Positions 5,056 to 7,183 of a stretch of 7,183 nucleotides of DNA are shown here, piece by piece (within the stretch, counting starts at the first letter, position 1; the number at the start of each line of letters is the position of its first letter). The position numbers and the translations under genes are program-made. The notes beneath the pieces are model-generated. The model made no database searches, was not told the origin of the DNA, and saw only the letters and a program-made list of their open reading frames with translations. The DNA comes from Planctomycetota bacterium (GTDB taxonomy: Bacteria; Planctomycetota; SKW154). The stretch is taken from NCBI GenBank assembly GCA_026418755.1, contig JAOAAR010000098.1, forward strand, positions 1 through 7,183, given 5' to 3'.

Positions 5056-6210
5056 TCAAACATGGCTTATAGTTGTTATCAAGCGGAGGACTTTTTCTCT
5101 GATGCTGTTGCGGACGCCATTTTTAAACACATCGGTTATGAGTTCGGCAAGGTGGACGAGTAAAGATGGTTCGATTCCGCGATGGGTGATTTCTGCAGTG
5201 CCCAGGCGCCCGCCGATGTCAATGAAGATTCCTACCTTCTCAAGTTCGTTGCAGAAGTGTTTGGCGCGTTTTGGTGGCAAATCCAGGAGGATTTGGTGAG
5301 AACGAGTATAACCATGCTTACGGAACTTGACAGGAACTCCGAAGTTATCGAGTGCATGGGCAAGTGTTTGAGCATTCTGTATGACTCGCCTGCCGTAAGA
5401 ACGATCTTTTAACATCTCTTCTATCGCTATCCCCAGAGCGGCTATGCGGTTCAAGTGTATGTTGTCGATTAGCCCGATGCCTGTTTTTAAGTCAAGTTCG
5501 AGATAAGTTTTGAGAGCGGTGTAATGGTTTTTGGAGTTGGTAAGAACGATTCCGCCTTGAGGTCCATAGAAACTTTTATGGGTGGAGCCGAAGAGAATTT
5601 CAGCGCCTTCTCTTAAAGGGTCTTGAAACTCACCACAAGCAAGCAGTCCAAGAATATGAGAACCGTCGTAGACGCAGCATCCTTCAGAATGCGTGTTTTT
5701 GAGTATCTGGAGAAATTCTTTTACAGGGTGTGGGAAGAGGATGAAAGATGAGCCGAGAATGGTCAGTTTAACATTGTGTTTGCGGTAAAGACGGCGGGCG
5801 GATTTGGCATCAGGAGTGAGAGTCTGTTCATCAACCGGAAGGTTCATTCGTTGGCGGTGGAAAAGTTCGATTCCTAATGGGTAGCCACCGACAGAAAACG
5901 GTAACATCGCGACTTTATCGTTTGGCTGGGTGAGTGCGAACAGAACGGCGAGGTCACATAGGTTGCCGGACAGGGGGGTTATAATAGCATACTTTGCTCT
6001 GAACAGTTTTTTTGTGAGAGTTTCTGTTGTCTCGATGATTTCGCGGGCATATTTCGAACCGCTATAATAGTCGGAATGGTATCTGCCGGCAAGGTCGCTC
6101 GCCAGCGCTTTTCGGGCTCTAAGCGATAAGTAGTTCTCCGACGCTATTAAGTTGATGCCTCTCTCTCGGAGTTTTTGATGTTTCTTTATGAGCGTTTCAA
6201 TGCGCTTCAT
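5056..6210 (-). CDS. Divergent serine hydroxymethyltransferase-like PLP-dependent enzyme
   Basis: 384 residues, somewhat shorter than typical SHMT (about 410-420). The SHMT fold is clear: INLIASENYLS (19-29), YDGSHILGLLACG (181-193, with Asp182 and His185 at the cofactor-contacting positions), STHKSFYGPQGG (209-220, with Lys212 as the Schiff-base lysine) and GGRLGTAEITHRG (333-345, where Arg335 matches the carboxylate-binding Arg). SHMT interconverts serine and glycine with tetrahydrofolate in the cytoplasm. Two regions differ. The loop that normally reads YAEGYPGKRYYGG is RYHSDYYSG here and lacks an obvious counterpart of the catalytic Glu (Glu57 of E. coli GlyA). The GGHLTHG loop reads GGYPLG, so the His that stacks on PLP appears to be Tyr110. 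Activity on serine/folate is therefore doubtful; an aldolase-type or other amino-acid reaction is possible. The gene starts 20 bp after dnaJ stops, with only a weak AGGG ribosome site, so it is probably co-transcribed. Fold assignment is secure; the glyA symbol is withheld. Confidence 0.85.
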   Translation of the reverse strand: MKRIETLIKKHQKLRERGINLIASENYLSLRARKALASDLAGRYHSDYYSGSKYAREIIETTETLTKKLFRAKYAIITPLSGNLCDLAVLFALTQPNDKVAMLPFSVGGYPLGIELFHRQRMNLPVDEQTLTPDAKSARRLYRKHNVKLTILGSSFILFPHPVKEFLQILKNTHSEGCCVYDGSHILGLLACGEFQDPLREGAEILFGSTHKSFYGPQGGIVLTNSKNHYTALKTYLELDLKTGIGLIDNIHLNRIAALGIAIEEMLKDRSYGRRVIQNAQTLAHALDNFGVPVKFRKHGYTRSHQILLDLPPKRAKHFCNELEKVGIFIDIGGRLGTAEITHRGIEPSLLVHLAELITDVFKNGVRNSIREKVLRLITTISHV

Positions 6211-6230
6211 ATTAAAGCCCTGTGTCTATC

Positions 6231-7183
6231 TCAACCGTATAGTTCTTTGTGGAGTCTTTCGAGGATTTGACGCTGTTCAGGGGAGAGCGATTTTGGAACG
6301 GTTATGTTCACTTTGATTAGATGGTCACCTTCTGCTCCGTCTTTTGTTCTTATCCCCTGCTTGCGCATTCGTAAAATCTGATTAGGGGAGATTCCAGGAG
6401 GAATTCGGAGTTTAGCATTTCCGTGGATTGTGGTGATGTTCACTTCGCCGCCGAGTGCCGCTATGGTGAATGGAACTTCGATGTCCGATATAATGTTCAG
6501 TTCTTCGCGTCTGAAGTATGGATGGGGTTCTATACGGATAATGATGTAAAGGTCACCTGGTGGTGCGCCACGTTCGCCTGGTTCACCAAGCCCTTTAAGC
6601 CTCAATTTTCTACCTTCTTCGACTCCGGCAGGAATGCGGAGATTGATGGTTTTTGTAGAGGAGACCTTGCCCGAGCCTCCACAGGTGGAACATAGTGTTC
6701 CGGAATAACCTGTTCCTTTGCAATCAGGGCAGGCGGATGAGAGCGTGAAAAAACCTCCAAACTTTTTCTGTTTCTGGGTGAGTCTGCCCGAGCCTCCGCA
6801 GGTGGGACAGGTGTTTACAGGGGTGCTTGAGCCCGTGCCGTTGCAGGTAGGACAGGAGGAAGGCAGTTGCACACTCATTTGGCGCTCCGTTCCTAATGCA
6901 GCGTCGAGAAACGGAATGCTTGCCTCAACTACTATGTCGCGTCCCTGAACAGGTCGGGTTCTGCGCCCCTGCCAGAACTGTTCTCCGAACAGGTCTGAGA
7001 ATATGTCCCCGAAATGCTCGTAGATTTCTTCGCTTGTGTGGAATCCTTCAAATCCAATGTCGTGTAGTCCATCGAATCCACGACTGTCGTATATCTTTCG
7101 TTTCTCGGGGTCGCTTAAAACTTCATACGCTTCAGAGATTTGTTTGAACTTCTCTTCTGCTTCTTTGTTTCCAGGGTTTTTGT
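6231..7183 (-). CDS. dnaJ: Chaperone protein DnaJ (Hsp40), N-terminus outside the window
   Basis: 316 residues are visible in an open frame that runs off the right edge; the missing part holds the start of the J domain with the HPD motif. Visible parts in order (partial numbering): the end of the J domain (about 1-34, with EEKFKQISEAYEVLSDPEKR and IYD); a short Gly/Phe-type linker (about 35-80, with FGDIFSDLFGE); the first strand of the substrate-binding domain (RDIVVEASIPFLDAALG); four zinc motifs CPTCNGTG, CPTCGGSG, CPDCKGTG and CSTCGGSG (Cys at 110/113, 125/128, 151/154 and 164/167); and the C-terminal substrate-binding domains, ending in LERLHKELYG. DnaJ binds unfolded proteins and stimulates the DnaK ATPase in the cytoplasm. 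All four zinc motifs are complete, making this a class I (type A) J protein. The linker is less glycine-rich than in E. coli DnaJ. An internal Met at 6878 is not the start. The SHMT-like gene follows after 20 bp. Confidence 0.93.
   Translation of the reverse strand, partial: KNPGNKEAEEKFKQISEAYEVLSDPEKRKIYDSRGFDGLHDIGFEGFHTSEEIYEHFGDIFSDLFGEQFWQGRRTRPVQGRDIVVEASIPFLDAALGTERQMSVQLPSSCPTCNGTGSSTPVNTCPTCGGSGRLTQKQKKFGGFFTLSSACPDCKGTGYSGTLCSTCGGSGKVSSTKTINLRIPAGVEEGRKLRLKGLGEPGERGAPPGDLYIIIRIEPHPYFRREELNIISDIEVPFTIAALGGEVNITTIHGNAKLRIPPGISPNQILRMRKQGIRTKDGAEGDHLIKVNITVPKSLSPEQRQILERLHKELYG

Noticed and set aside
5062..5163. Plus-strand ORF of 33 codons with AAGGAG at 5045-5050 upstream
   Set aside because: It lies codon-for-codon opposite the 3' end of the SHMT-like gene, a register that often keeps frames open. 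The ribosome-site spacing is 11 nt, which is long, and no plus-strand promoter is evident.
6231..6878. Stand-alone 215-residue zinc-finger protein starting at the Met at 6878
   Set aside because: The frame stays open upstream to the window edge and encodes the end of a J domain and the DnaJ linker, so this Met is internal to dnaJ.

Overview
The window is bacterial. It is gene-dense, with Shine-Dalgarno-led starts, exported and lipoprotein-type leader peptides, and a bacterial DnaJ. Base composition is moderate. The clearest taxonomic hint is two exported proteins built from HEAT-like helices, a short tryptophan motif (DWRNWW) and a von Willebrand factor A (VWA) domain. That architecture is common in Planctomycetota and some related, mostly uncultured phyla, so I lean that way with low confidence. 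No rRNA, tRNA, CRISPR array, insertion sequence or phage gene is visible.

Layout. Bases 2-133 hold the last 43 codons of a plus-strand gene that enters from the left. Everything after it is on the minus strand and reads right to left. In transcription order this is: dnaJ (7183-6231, 5' end outside the window); a divergent serine hydroxymethyltransferase-like PLP enzyme (6210-5056, 20-bp gap); an exported HEAT/STN/VWA protein (4982-3465, 73-bp gap with a possible promoter); a possible 22-residue small ORF (3450-3382); a second exported HEAT/VWA protein (3328-1964, with its own likely promoter at 3394-3366); a membrane-anchored Glu/Lys-rich protein (1938-1219, 25-bp gap); and a putative beta-propeller lipoprotein (1244-204, overlapping the previous gene by 26 bp). 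The left-hand plus-strand gene and the minus-strand cluster converge in a 70-bp gap at 134-203.

How the genes may work together. dnaJ and the PLP enzyme look like cytoplasmic housekeeping or metabolic functions and may form one transcription unit. The four genes to their left all appear to act at or outside the cytoplasmic membrane: two secreted VWA proteins, one single-pass membrane protein with a long charged tail, and one lipoprotein propeller. They are close-packed and co-oriented. I infer a small envelope-associated assembly in which metal-dependent VWA domains, HEAT and propeller scaffolds bind partners. No enzyme activity is visible in those four, and their function is unknown. This quartet, especially the VWA protein with an STN domain inserted between HEAT and VWA, is the best candidate here for an undescribed system.
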